From: Nitrospira sp. UW-LDO-01 | GTDB taxonomy: Bacteria; Nitrospirota; Nitrospiria; Nitrospirales; Nitrospiraceae | NCBI GenBank assembly: GCA_002254365.1 | Contig: NIUT01000048.1 | Span: 1 to 40,866, forward strand | DNA length: 40,866 nucleotides | Reading direction: 5' to 3' | Shown here: piece by piece, positions 7,657 to 15,678 of the stretch | How positions within the stretch are numbered: the first letter of the stretch is position 1 | Layout of the letters: each line of letters begins with the position of its first letter | Program-made: the position numbers and the translations under genes | Notes under the pieces: generated by a model | The model's input: the letters and a program-made list of their open reading frames with translations, nothing else | Database searches by the model: none | Told to the model about the DNA's origin: nothing

Positions 7657-8637
7657 GTGAACGCTCAAACCCTTCCAGCCTCAGATCCAGAATCCATTCG
7701 CCTGGCCGGCAACACCATCCGGCGAGGGGGGCTCGTGGCCTTTCCAACCGAAACGGTCTATGGACTCGGCTGTGACGCGTTGAATCCTGATGCAGCGGCG
7801 AAAGTGTTCGAAGCCAAACAACGACCGCAATTCGATCCGCTCATCGTCCATATTGCCGATCGGAGGCAACTGGACAACGTGGTGAGAGCTCTTACAACAA
7901 CAGCCAGGCAGCTCATCGATCAGTTTTGGCCTGGACCACTGACGTTGGTCTTGCCGAAACAGCCGACTATTCCGGATCTCGTCACCGCCGGCCTGGATAC
8001 CGTCGCCGTCAGAATGCCGAACCATCCGGTGGCACAGGCACTGATTCGAGAGGCAGGCACGCCGATTGCCGCACCGAGTGCCAACCCCTTTGGCTACGTC
8101 AGTCCCACAACGGCTCAACACGTGGCAGACGGGCTCGGGCGTGCGGTCGATCTCATCCTCGACGGAGGACCTTGTCCCGTCGGCGTTGAGTCGACCATCG
8201 TCTCACTGATAGGCCCCCAGGCTGAATTGTTGCGACCTGGGAGTATCACACTTGAACAACTCAGCGCCGCCATCGGCCTACTCAGCCGATCGTCTTCCGT
8301 GGTCGATCAGCCGACCGCTCCAGGGCAACTGGCTCGCCATTACGCAACCCAAACTCCCGTCACAATCCTGACCTCCGCCAAGACACGACCGACACCCACC
8401 AAAAACGAACGGGCTGGATTGTTGATCTTCTCGGAAGCCAGGGCAGCGGACAAGCGTTTTGCAGCGGTTGAGGCCCTCTCGGCAACCGGCGATCTTCGGG
8501 AAGCCGCACGCCATCTCTTTGCGGCTCTTCGGCGGCTGGACGCGCAAGGTTTGGATCGAATCTATGTGGAACCTTGTCAGGAAGAAGGGCTGGGAATGGC
8601 GATCATGGACCGTCTGCGCCGCTGCGCCGCCTTATGA
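7657..8637 (+). CDS. tsaC: L-threonylcarbamoyladenylate synthase, Sua5 type
   Basis: 326 residues from GTG. Residues about 12-190 are the YrdC domain ('GGLVAFPTETVYGLGCDA', 'KQRPQFDPLIVHI', 'VAVRMPNHP', 'SANPFGYVSPTTA'), and about 215-326 the extra Sua5 domain, so this is the long Sua5 form rather than short TsaC. It makes threonylcarbamoyl-AMP from threonine, bicarbonate and ATP, the first step of t6A modification at position 37 of ANN-decoding tRNAs. It lies closely downstream of ppiB. The identification is secure; the symbol follows bacterial usage. Confidence 0.93.
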   Translation: MNAQTLPASDPESIRLAGNTIRRGGLVAFPTETVYGLGCDALNPDAAAKVFEAKQRPQFDPLIVHIADRRQLDNVVRALTTTARQLIDQFWPGPLTLVLPKQPTIPDLVTAGLDTVAVRMPNHPVAQALIREAGTPIAAPSANPFGYVSPTTAQHVADGLGRAVDLILDGGPCPVGVESTIVSLIGPQAELLRPGSITLEQLSAAIGLLSRSSSVVDQPTAPGQLARHYATQTPVTILTSAKTRPTPTKNERAGLLIFSEARAADKRFAAVEALSATGDLREAARHLFAALRRLDAQGLDRIYVEPCQEEGLGMAIMDRLRRCAAL

Positions 8638-8758
8638 GGCTCGCATCGTCCACCTTGCCCGATAGACTGATCAGCTAAAATAGACGACAGAACAATGAAC
8701 AACTGTGTTGGGACCGTCTGTAAGGAACTCACACCTGGTGGGATAAAAATGGATGGCG

Positions 8759-9166
8759 CTAGAGGAACCGTACACCTTTGACCGCTTTGGCGACAACGTA
8801 CATCCGAATATTGTTACTTCGATCGTCCGCCGGAAAGAGAAAGAAGCCGGGCCGAGTTGAATCGTAGCCAGTGGTCGTGCCCACTAAAAGTTCGCCGTCC
8901 TGGAACGTGACCTCTACTTTTCGCCCGGACAAGGGCTTGCCCGGAACGAATGACTTGCCCTCCTTGTAACTCCCATTTCCCACAAAGTCGCGCACGAAAA
9001 ACACCGCCTTCAGCTCCTGCATGATCACGCGCGTAGGCGGGGCTGATGTCTTGGCTCCCTCTGCCTTCACGTGAAAATATTGGGCCCCGGGAGAGAAGTC
9101 CTGGGCATAGCCCTTCAACATTGATCCATTCTGATACCGCACAACGATCTTGGCTGGACCGGTCAT
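8759..9166 (-). CDS. DUF6982-like small beta-rich protein
   Basis: 135 residues starting at ATG 9166, preceded by GAGGGAGG; a longer frame upstream lacks support. Two related halves each start with a 'V.Y.nG..lkG' / 'V.F.DGE.lvG' strand pair (about residues 7-22 and 85-100), then a phenylalanine-rich strand ('LKAVFFVRDF', 'RPGFFLFPAD'). This fits the DUF6982 pattern as I remember it: a small beta-barrel of unknown function. It is co-directional with, and 110 bases downstream of, the metallo-beta-lactamase gene. Confidence 0.7.
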   Translation of the reverse strand: MTGPAKIVVRYQNGSMLKGYAQDFSPGAQYFHVKAEGAKTSAPPTRVIMQELKAVFFVRDFVGNGSYKEGKSFVPGKPLSGRKVEVTFQDGELLVGTTTGYDSTRPGFFLFPADDRSNNIRMYVVAKAVKGVRFL

Positions 9167-9279
9167 ACACCCTCCCTCATTCACAAAGGCCTGACGTTCT
9201 GCTTTCGCAGTATCGCCGTGGCGGGCGTTATTCCCAAGAAAAATGTGATTCCTGAGGGGACTGAGCGGATCTACCCTGA

Positions 9280-10005
9280 TTATGTCGTGAGGACCTCCCG
9301 CCACATCACGGCAAGATCGCGAAGAGCGGTACTTCCATCGCCGACATAGACTGAACCGTGCATCGTAGCGAGCCGTTTCGGCTGGAGTGCCGCCAGTCGG
9401 TTCAGAGTCACCTCTGTCAAGGAGCAATAGGGCACATAGTTCGCCAGAGGACCATGCTGATACCCCACCAACGTGTCTCGACATCGGCCGATGACATCCG
9501 ATTCCGTCATTGGTTCAACATCCCCGTCTTGATGAAAAAGGTCCGAGCAGAGGAGCGTTCGTTGGGTCTCCTCGAACAGCAGTCCTGCTTCCCAGCAGTG
9601 CGGCACGTGCGGCGTGGCAAGAAAACGGAAGCGGTATCGTCCGGTCTCGAGCACTTCACCATCGACCATCCCTTTGGCAGGACGCAGCGCCAGACAATCG
9701 TCGACGCTCACTATCTTGCTGACCACACTGCACAACACTTCCGACTGTGGAGCCAGCTGCTGCCACTCCGGCACCGTTGCACACTCGTCAGACTCGAAAT
9801 GGCTGAACCCGATCCAGCGCAAAGTCTGCGGATCAATAAGCGACGCCACAGCAGATTTGACCTCCTGAAAGAGTGCCCGCGGGCCGGTATGGAACAGCAG
9901 CGGCTGATCGTCACGGACCAAAAACTGACTGAACTGAATATTGAACGGTTCAACGAACGTCGTGATTCGGAAGAAATCAGGAGCGATCTCGGTAATCTTG
10001 GCCAT
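9280..10005 (-). CDS. Metallo-beta-lactamase fold protein, flavodiiron type
   Basis: 241 residues. The metal motif is His-Phe-Glu-Ser-Asp-Glu at about residues 69-74, the HxExD form of flavodiiron and oxygen-sensing di-iron proteins rather than HxHxDH of hydrolases. Further ligand candidates are the His residues in '[11 protein letters not shown]', the Asp in '[12 protein letters not shown]' and the His in 'ATMHGSVY'. There is no fused flavodoxin domain. It could bind oxygen or NO at a di-iron site, or act as a sensor partner. The last position of HxExDH is Glu rather than His, which is unusual. Single gene on the minus strand. Confidence 0.8.
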   Translation of the reverse strand: MAKITEIAPDFFRITTFVEPFNIQFSQFLVRDDQPLLFHTGPRALFQEVKSAVASLIDPQTLRWIGFSHFESDECATVPEWQQLAPQSEVLCSVVSKIVSVDDCLALRPAKGMVDGEVLETGRYRFRFLATPHVPHCWEAGLLFEETQRTLLCSDLFHQDGDVEPMTESDVIGRCRDTLVGYQHGPLANYVPYCSLTEVTLNRLAALQPKRLATMHGSVYVGDGSTALRDLAVMWREVLTT

Positions 10006-10152
10006 GAAGCCTCCTCAAGAATTCGAGGATGCGATCATACGCATGGCATGGTGGAGGTTCAACACAGGCCCAGCAGGAGGAGGGTAATACAGCGAAGGGG
10101 ATACGCGTCCGTCCAACAGTTCTTTCACACACAGATATCCCGCCCTACTCCA

Positions 10153-11751
10153 TCATTCAGCTTTGATCTCACGATTCACTACACGCAGAGAGTCGGCAAG
10201 GCCTTGCTGAGACCAGAAATTCTTAGGGAATCGCTTCAAATCTTCACAAAATACTTGCTCGGCCTCCTCCGGACGCCCTGCCTTGAGCAGCATCACACCG
10301 AGCTCCTCTCTCACTGGCACCGTCCACTCGGGTGGTTCCCCGTAGGCAAGCGCATCTTCTCGCCGCACGGCCTCCCGGAGATGAGTAATCGCGCCAGGCA
10401 AATCACCTTTCGCCTCGTCGATGTGGCCGGCAAGCACTTCAACGGCAATATCCAGCACGAGGCCGGAGCTGTTGAATTCAAGCCGCAGAGGCCTCACCTG
10501 ACGATCCTGAGCGATGGCGCGCAACCGCACCAACGTGGCATCGGCCGCTTTGAGGTGACCACGTGCCGCCAACGCTCGCCCATGCGCGTACAGCCATATA
10601 GCACGGGCATGTGGCAGATCCTCAGCTGGCCCCTCTGCACTCAATAGCTCGTCCCATCGACCGAAACGCACGCGCATCTGCAACTTGCGCGTCTGGTGAT
10701 GCTGAAGAAAAGCCATCCCGGGCTCGTGTAACAATTCCTGGGGAACTAAGGCCGCAACCTTGTCTGCCGCAGCGATGGCCTGCGCTTCACGGCCGATCAT
10801 GCTCGCGGCAAACGCGAGAAAGTCGTAATTGTGGGGGTAATATCCCAGCACGTAGATCCCGACGGCTGGATTGTGATCACGAATGTAGGTTTCATCCGCG
10901 TGCACGGCATGTTCATTAGCCTTGATGGCATCCTCGTACCGACCAACTCGGATGTAGATATGACCCGGCATGTGCACCAGGTGGCCGGCGCCAGGCATCA
11001 AGCCCGCGAGGCGCTCGGCGGTCGCGAGTGCACGTTCCGGTTGCACCGCCTCAACCGCATGAATGTAGAAGTGGTTCGCACCCGGATGATCCGGCTCGGC
11101 GGCCAAAACCTGTTCAAGCTGTGACAAGAGCGTGGTTGTATTGGGCTTGGGTTTACCGTCGGCAGCCCAGTAGGCCCAGGGGCTCAAGTCCATCAGCGAT
11201 TCTGCATGTAGCGTCTTAGCTTCCGGGTCATCTTCAAAACGCTGCGCCACATCGGCCATCGCGCGCGAATAGGCGGTATCTAATTCTGCACGATCAGCCG
11301 GCGGCTCGGCTGTGTACCGTGTCGCAAGAGCTCGGATCAGGGCTTGCTCACGATTACTCACCCTGTTCACATGCTGACCGGCCTGCTGAATGGCGGCATA
11401 GGCAAAACGACCACTCGCGGCATCCATCGGCGCATTGATATTGGGACCGTAGGCGAGCGCAATACCCCAGTAGCACATGGCGCAGTCCGGATCGAGCCGG
11501 GCACCTTCTTGAAAGGACCGAATAGCCTCCTGGTGGTTGAACGCGTAGTACAGGCGTAATCCCTGGTCGAAGTACCGCTGGGCGAGCGGCACTGCGGTGG
11601 TGATTGGATAGTGAAGCGTACCCAGGTTGTCATAGAGCGGCACCTGAGCTGCAGCAGGTGCCTGAGTCTGGGCGCCGGGGTCTCCATGCGTGGCCTGCAC
11701 GCCGCTGAACCAGAAGAAGAACGCAGCAAAAAGAACGGTCAGCTGTCGCAT
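10153..11751 (-). CDS. Secreted TPR-repeat protein
   Basis: 532 residues from ATG 11751, chosen because a signal peptide (about residues 1-18) follows directly; the frame is open 99 bases further upstream. Tetratricopeptide-like helical repeats are visible: 'YFDQGLRLYYAFNHQEAIRS', then 'CAMCYWGIALAYGPN', a middle segment 'HIYIRVGRYEDAIKANEHAV', and a last pair near residues 480-515 ('LGVMLLKAGRPEEAEQVF'). It probably scaffolds protein complexes in the periplasm. Proteins of this type occur in many environmental bacteria without a known role. It stands alone and is followed by the metallo-beta-lactamase gene on the same strand. Confidence 0.8.
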   Translation of the reverse strand: MRQLTVLFAAFFFWFSGVQATHGDPGAQTQAPAAAQVPLYDNLGTLHYPITTAVPLAQRYFDQGLRLYYAFNHQEAIRSFQEGARLDPDCAMCYWGIALAYGPNINAPMDAASGRFAYAAIQQAGQHVNRVSNREQALIRALATRYTAEPPADRAELDTAYSRAMADVAQRFEDDPEAKTLHAESLMDLSPWAYWAADGKPKPNTTTLLSQLEQVLAAEPDHPGANHFYIHAVEAVQPERALATAERLAGLMPGAGHLVHMPGHIYIRVGRYEDAIKANEHAVHADETYIRDHNPAVGIYVLGYYPHNYDFLAFAASMIGREAQAIAAADKVAALVPQELLHEPGMAFLQHHQTRKLQMRVRFGRWDELLSAEGPAEDLPHARAIWLYAHGRALAARGHLKAADATLVRLRAIAQDRQVRPLRLEFNSSGLVLDIAVEVLAGHIDEAKGDLPGAITHLREAVRREDALAYGEPPEWTVPVREELGVMLLKAGRPEEAEQVFCEDLKRFPKNFWSQQGLADSLRVVNREIKAE

Positions 11752-11881
11752 TAGCCTACATCCGATGGTATTCAGAACCACTAACACATCATTCCACGTT
11801 GCCAACACACATGGTACGACAAGGAGACAAAGGCGATCATGGTGTTTCATGCCACAGGCCGTCTGCTGGAATGATTGGCTA

Positions 11882-12352
11882 TCAATTATTCCTGATCTCT
11901 ACGATTGGTTCTTTGGTAGAAACAACATCCAGACTGTGATTCAAACAGTAGATAGCCCAGTGTTTGAATGGACCTGGGAAGTCTGAGTTCGCAAATGTTG
12001 CAGTTGTGATGAAATCTAGATATTTTGATTTTGTGTATTGAACGAAGATCTGTCCTTCCCCTTCCTCAGACTCTGGCAGGGAGAAGCTTTCGTCTCTGAC
12101 GGAATAACCAATATAACTAGGCCAAACCAGCTCAAATGTGCGACAACCCGGATGATGCTCAATTGCTCGGACTCCAGCACTGGCTAGCGCTGCTCGAATT
12201 TCAGGCTGATGATCAGACAGACTCTCCTCCGTCAACGGGCGTCCTAAGGCGGCCTCCGTAAGAACAATACGAAGGACGTTATCTGTCGGCTCACCAAGCT
12301 CAGTGAGGTAGAGGTATTTACAGGAGTTCAGAACCGTGACGTAGGCACTCAT
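11882..12352 (-). CDS. Conserved hypothetical protein
   Basis: 156 residues, soluble, with no signal peptide. A central aromatic core ('CRTFELVWPSYIGYSVRDESF') and a C-terminal 'FPGPFKHWAIYCLNHSLDVVS' look like conserved blocks of a family found scattered among bacteria, sometimes beside toxin systems, but I cannot name it. It starts at ATG 12352. The 257-base upstream gap holds a perfect 12-base palindrome that could be an operator. Confidence 0.6.
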   Translation of the reverse strand: MSAYVTVLNSCKYLYLTELGEPTDNVLRIVLTEAALGRPLTEESLSDHQPEIRAALASAGVRAIEHHPGCRTFELVWPSYIGYSVRDESFSLPESEEGEGQIFVQYTKSKYLDFITTATFANSDFPGPFKHWAIYCLNHSLDVVSTKEPIVEIRNN

Positions 12353-12408
12353 GATGGATTACATAGTTTAGGTCGATCCGTATAAGAATCGGATTGACTT
12401 ATTTATGT

Positions 12409-12420
12409 CGTGATATCACG
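12409..12420. promoter_or_regulatory. Palindrome upstream of hypothetical gene
   Basis: CGTGATATCACG is a perfect 12-base palindrome, 57 bases upstream of the start of the minus-strand hypothetical gene. Nearby, TCGATCCG and CGGATTGA (12373-12396) form a second imperfect inverted repeat. These could be operator half-sites, but no regulator is identifiable. Confidence 0.25.
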
Positions 12421-12609
12421 CCACTATGATTTGCGAACAATATGCCAGACCTACTGCCATTTCAGCAGGACACGTTCTGTCGGCTATTTATCACAGATTC
12501 TTACCCGGGTCGAGATAACCACCTTTACTGAATACGTTCGTATCTCTCCTGGCGAACTGCGATACCGACAGTCTATACCGTACGGTGCTAACGCCCTTTC
12601 AACGATCCA

Positions 12610-13383
12610 TCATCTCCCATACCCCGCCCGAGCGATTAACTCCTTCAGCCCATTCAAATCCAACCACCCTGGCACTAGTTCGTTCCCCACGATGAAGCCT
12701 GGCGTCCCTGAGATGCCGAGTTCGCGGGCAAGAGCCCGGTTCTTTGCAATGACAGACTGCCACTTGGGATTGGCCATGTCAGCTTCCAAACGTTTCGTAT
12801 CGAGACCAACCCTCGCTGCGATCTTTAAGAGCGACTCTTTCGTCATGTCAGCGTGCGACTCGAGCAACGCCTCATGAAAGGCCTGGTGCTTCCCTTGCGC
12901 ATATGAGGCGAGTGCAGCCTTCGCCGCAATCTCAGACGGTTCACCCAGAATGGGGAAATCTTTATAGACGACCCGCACTCGCGGATCGACTTTCTGTAGT
13001 TCCGTAACGGCTGATGCCGCCTTCTTGCAGAACCCACATCGGTAATCGTAAAACTCGACTAGGGTGATTTCGCCTTTTGGGTTGCCGCTGATCGGTGACA
13101 GAGGATCGTGCAGCAACTCATCCTGCTTCGTTTTAAGAGCCACCTTTTGACGTTCCTTCTGTTCCGCTTCTCGTTTGGCTTCCATCGCCTGCAGTGATTG
13201 TTCTATCACCTCGGGATGGGCACGGATATAGCGCTCAATCGCAGCATCAGCGACATCCGGAGAAGCAGTTGACCCACTCTTGGTATCCTTCGCCGTCGTA
13301 GAACATCCGGACACGAACAAGGCCAGACCGAGAAAGATGCTCGGTGACAAAGAAAAACATTTCTGGACACTGAAACTGTTCAT
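12610..13383 (-). CDS. DsbA-family thiol oxidoreductase, lipoprotein
   Basis: 257 residues. A lipobox (Val-Ser-Gly-Cys, Cys27) ends the signal peptide, so the protein should be lipid-anchored at the membrane. A helical, charged region (about 45-90) precedes a thioredoxin-fold domain with the active site Cys-Gly-Phe-Cys at 116-119 and the cis-Pro loop in 'GISGTPGFIVGNELVPG'. This resembles Com1/BdbD-type DsbA proteins that introduce disulfides into exported proteins. ATG 13383 follows GAGGAG. Downstream of, and on the same strand as, the DUF4926 gene. Confidence 0.9.
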   Translation of the reverse strand: MNSFSVQKCFSLSPSIFLGLALFVSGCSTTAKDTKSGSTASPDVADAAIERYIRAHPEVIEQSLQAMEAKREAEQKERQKVALKTKQDELLHDPLSPISGNPKGEITLVEFYDYRCGFCKKAASAVTELQKVDPRVRVVYKDFPILGEPSEIAAKAALASYAQGKHQAFHEALLESHADMTKESLLKIAARVGLDTKRLEADMANPKWQSVIAKNRALARELGISGTPGFIVGNELVPGWLDLNGLKELIARAGYGR

Positions 13384-13449
13384 GAAAAATTACTCCTCTA
13401 CTAGGGGGGGCCCAAAGAAGGCCGCGGATAATTATGGAACGCGAGTTCC

Positions 13450-13683
13450 CTACAGCGTCCGGGCACAGAGCACTTCGTCCTGACGAAGCGCTTCAAGTGC
13501 AGTTGCAGGAACGGTCGTCACGGTAAGCGTACTTCCGAGGGCAGTAAAGACTTCGATCGAGTAGCCTTCAGTCCCATCCGGTGCCACATGATGCTCAACA
13601 AGCTTGACGATATCACCCCGACGGAGCTTATGCGCTGGTAGGTCGCAGGCTAATGCTACATCGGTATAGAGATCAAACCTCAC
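13450..13683 (-). CDS. DUF4926-like small protein
   Basis: 77 residues. The pattern 'DVALACDLPAHKLRRGDIVKLVEHH', then 'EGYSIEVFTALGSTLTVTTVPA' fits DUF4926, a short SH3-like family usually found beside a DUF6883 gene. The GTG start overlaps the TGA of the upstream DUF6883 gene (GTGA), so the two are translationally coupled. Such pairs are often listed with toxin-antitoxin or immunity loci, but no activity is established to my knowledge. Confidence 0.72.
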   Translation of the reverse strand: MRFDLYTDVALACDLPAHKLRRGDIVKLVEHHVAPDGTEGYSIEVFTALGSTLTVTTVPATALEALRQDEVLCARTL

Positions 13684-14015
13684 ACCACCCTCCGATTATC
13701 AGGAATCAGTGTAATAAACTTTGTTATTCCCGACAAGTGTTCCGTCATCCAGATTGTTCGAACCGAGAGGAGACTCCCATTGGGGCCCGTCAATGCGCCC
13801 TTAATTTCGTAATACTGTCCAAATTGGTTCTTCTCCAGAGCCACAGCATCTAACGAAAGAATTTGTTCGCGTAGGTCATGTAAGAGACGAACAACATTAC
13901 CCAACTCATAACCGGCTTGACGTAAAAACGCCGACTTATCGCCTCGAAGCTGTGGCACCAGAAGATATCGTACCAACTTGTCCTCAGAAATGACTGTTTC
14001 AGCAGGCAATTTCAT
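13680..14015 (-). CDS. DUF6883-like protein
   Basis: 111 residues. It begins with 'MKLPAETVISEDKLVRYLL', followed by 'GDKSAFLRQAGYELGNVVRLLHDL', 'QFGQYYEIKGALTGPNG' and 'VRTIWM', the layout of DUF6883 (lysine near the start, 'K..yL', central 'G..y.v...l.g..g....v.t.W'). Function unknown; commonly paired with DUF4926 as here. The start codon lies only 13 bases from the end of a MITE, and no Shine-Dalgarno is visible, so its original promoter and leader were probably displaced by the insertion. Confidence 0.7.
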   Translation of the reverse strand: MKLPAETVISEDKLVRYLLVPQLRGDKSAFLRQAGYELGNVVRLLHDLREQILSLDAVALEKNQFGQYYEIKGALTGPNGSLLSVRTIWMTEHLSGITKFITLIPDNRRVV

Positions 14016-14028
14016 GAGAGTGTCTGGC

Positions 14029-14165
14029 CTAGTGGACTGTAACGATTAGATAGGTAGTGCTATCGTGACCGTAGGAAAACATGATCTGGCCTTTGATTAT
14101 TTGGAGTTCCTAGAGCTAAATCGAATTGGCAAACTACTCCCGAATTAACTGATACAGTCCACTAG
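14029..14165. mobile_element. MITE with 13-bp perfect terminal inverted repeats, IS630-like
   Basis: A 137-base non-coding element bounded by CTAGTGGACTGTA and its exact reverse complement (TACAGTCCACTAG). Similarity between the ends continues imperfectly inwards. CTAG at both ends fits IS630/Tc1-type insertion at TA within CTAG. It has no transposase. It fills the gap between the TPM gene stop (14170) and the DUF6883 start (14015). Confidence 0.75.
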
Positions 14166-14169
14166 ATCC

Positions 14170-14925
14170 TCACCGCCAATTTTCCCCGCTGGTACCGCCG
14201 CCGAAGCCGCCCCAATTTCCGCCGAAGCCACCTTGGCCTGTTCCCCAATACTCGCCCTGCTGAATCCGCCGATAGGGATGCCGCAGATCAGGACGGCTGA
14301 GCCACCAGAAAAATCCAACAACCGCAATGGTCGTACCGAGAGTAATCCAAATCCCGAGTCCTTTGATGCGACGGCGTGACGGAGTGTCAAGCCTCACTTC
14401 TTGCGCCGGTGTCGCCAGAGCCACCGCAGTGCGGTACAGCCCCTCACCGAAATGGCCCCGTTCGATCGCAGGCTGAAGATACTGACGACTCACTTCATGC
14501 CGAATTTCCGGAGTGACCGCCGGCAGCATTTGTCGCCCCAAGGTCATCGCCGCCTGGCGCTCTTGCACCGCGACCAACACCATCAACCCATGTTCCTGCT
14601 GCGTCGAGCCGATCTGCCATTTGGCGTACAGGGCATCTGCATATTCCTTGGCGGAGGGATAGGGCTTGATGCTCGGCACCGTGACGATCACCATCTCCAC
14701 ACCACTCTTCTTTTCGAGATCAGTGCAGACGGATCGAATGCGGTCTTTCCACTCCCCCTCGACAACCTGCGCATGGTCGCTGACATAACCGATTGGGCTC
14801 GGAAGCGGAACCCGCTCCTTCGATCGATCATAGAGTGCGGCATGAGCGAGCGGTGCGACAAGCCCGGCGAGCACGCTCAAGCACGTAATCCCAAGCCATG
14901 CTGTCTTCGGCAGTGACCTGATCAC
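14170..14925 (-). CDS. TPM domain protein with C-terminal membrane helix
   Basis: 251 residues. Signal peptide (1-29), then a TPM_phosphatase domain (about 45-185; 'GYVSDHAQVVEG', 'GVEMVIVTVPSI', 'GLMVLVAVQERQAAMTLGRQM'), a transmembrane helix (about 190-210) and a Gly-rich tail with repeated 'GGFGGNWGGFGGG'. This is the YgcG/Psb32 layout; the domain sits in the periplasm. Its ATG overlaps the stop of the nucleotidyltransferase-like gene by 4 bases (ATGA), so they are coupled. A MITE lies immediately after its stop. Confidence 0.85.
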   Translation of the reverse strand: MIRSLPKTAWLGITCLSVLAGLVAPLAHAALYDRSKERVPLPSPIGYVSDHAQVVEGEWKDRIRSVCTDLEKKSGVEMVIVTVPSIKPYPSAKEYADALYAKWQIGSTQQEHGLMVLVAVQERQAAMTLGRQMLPAVTPEIRHEVSRQYLQPAIERGHFGEGLYRTAVALATPAQEVRLDTPSRRRIKGLGIWITLGTTIAVVGFFWWLSRPDLRHPYRRIQQGEYWGTGQGGFGGNWGGFGGGTSGENWR

Positions 14926-15674
14926 GTGATCCGTGCCTCTGCGGCTGTGACCAGTCGAGTCAGGCCTTCGAGGTAACGATCCATGAGTCGCGGAGTCTCC
15001 TTCTGGCCCGGAGAAATCTGCCCCCGTTTGAGAAGTAGGGCATCGTGGAGACCAGTCAAATCCACCGCGAGAGCTGCCTCAAGATCTTTCAACAGCGGCT
15101 CCGCGTGGCCGACAACCGGTCGGTCGAGCAACCGCTGCAGGCCGCGCAGGGCCGGAAGGAGTGCGGTAAGCGAGAGTGCCAAGAGAATGGTGATGGCCTC
15201 TTCCGTGCTTCGGCCTTCCACCAAGCGTTGCCGAAGCCGAAGCAGATTTCCACGCAAGGACTGAAGCACTTCAGCAGGCAAGTAACGAGCATCGATCTTG
15301 AGCCCCACAAAGGGATCTTGCCCCCACAGCAACCGCCGACAATCATGGATGTCTTGGTACTCCAGCGGGAACGCCATGGAGGCGGATTGAATATCGTCGA
15401 CCGTTAAGAATAAGGGCACGATCACATGGTCTTTACTCCAACGCTTGTGCAGACTGTCATACTTTTTTAACGTAGCAAGGTCGTAGGACGACATGATCAA
15501 AACGAGATTGAAATTAGAGCGGCCAGGTAAAAACTCCCCTCGCACCGCGCTGCCGTAGAGGATGATACCTTCCAGTTCAGATCCATAAACCTTGGTGACA
15601 TCCTTCACATAGGTCCGCAAGAGCTTTTGCGTCTCTTCCGGCAATCCATCGATGGTCCAATCAACCGACTGCAT
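14922..15674 (-). CDS. Nucleotidyltransferase-fold protein with degenerate active site
   Basis: 250 residues. Residues about 25-110 match the MNT/Pol-beta nucleotidyltransferase fold, with Gly-Ser at 41-42 in 'IILYGSAVRGE'. Where active enzymes have Asp-x-Asp, this protein has Asn54-Phe-Asn56, so both metal-binding acids are replaced. Residues about 125-250 are a helical HEPN-like or substrate-binding region. It is probably catalytically dead, perhaps acting as a binding or regulatory protein. It starts 4 bases after the monooxygenase stop and overlaps the TPM gene. Confidence 0.75.
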   Translation of the reverse strand: MQSVDWTIDGLPEETQKLLRTYVKDVTKVYGSELEGIILYGSAVRGEFLPGRSNFNLVLIMSSYDLATLKKYDSLHKRWSKDHVIVPLFLTVDDIQSASMAFPLEYQDIHDCRRLLWGQDPFVGLKIDARYLPAEVLQSLRGNLLRLRQRLVEGRSTEEAITILLALSLTALLPALRGLQRLLDRPVVGHAEPLLKDLEAALAVDLTGLHDALLLKRGQISPGQKETPRLMDRYLEGLTRLVTAAEARIT

Positions 15675-15678
15675 ATCC

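Noticed and set aside
9358-10647. 429-codon plus-strand ORF
   Set aside because: It is antisense to the metallo-beta-lactamase and TPR genes, whose family motifs are clear; it has no motifs of its own and a composition typical of a shadow frame.
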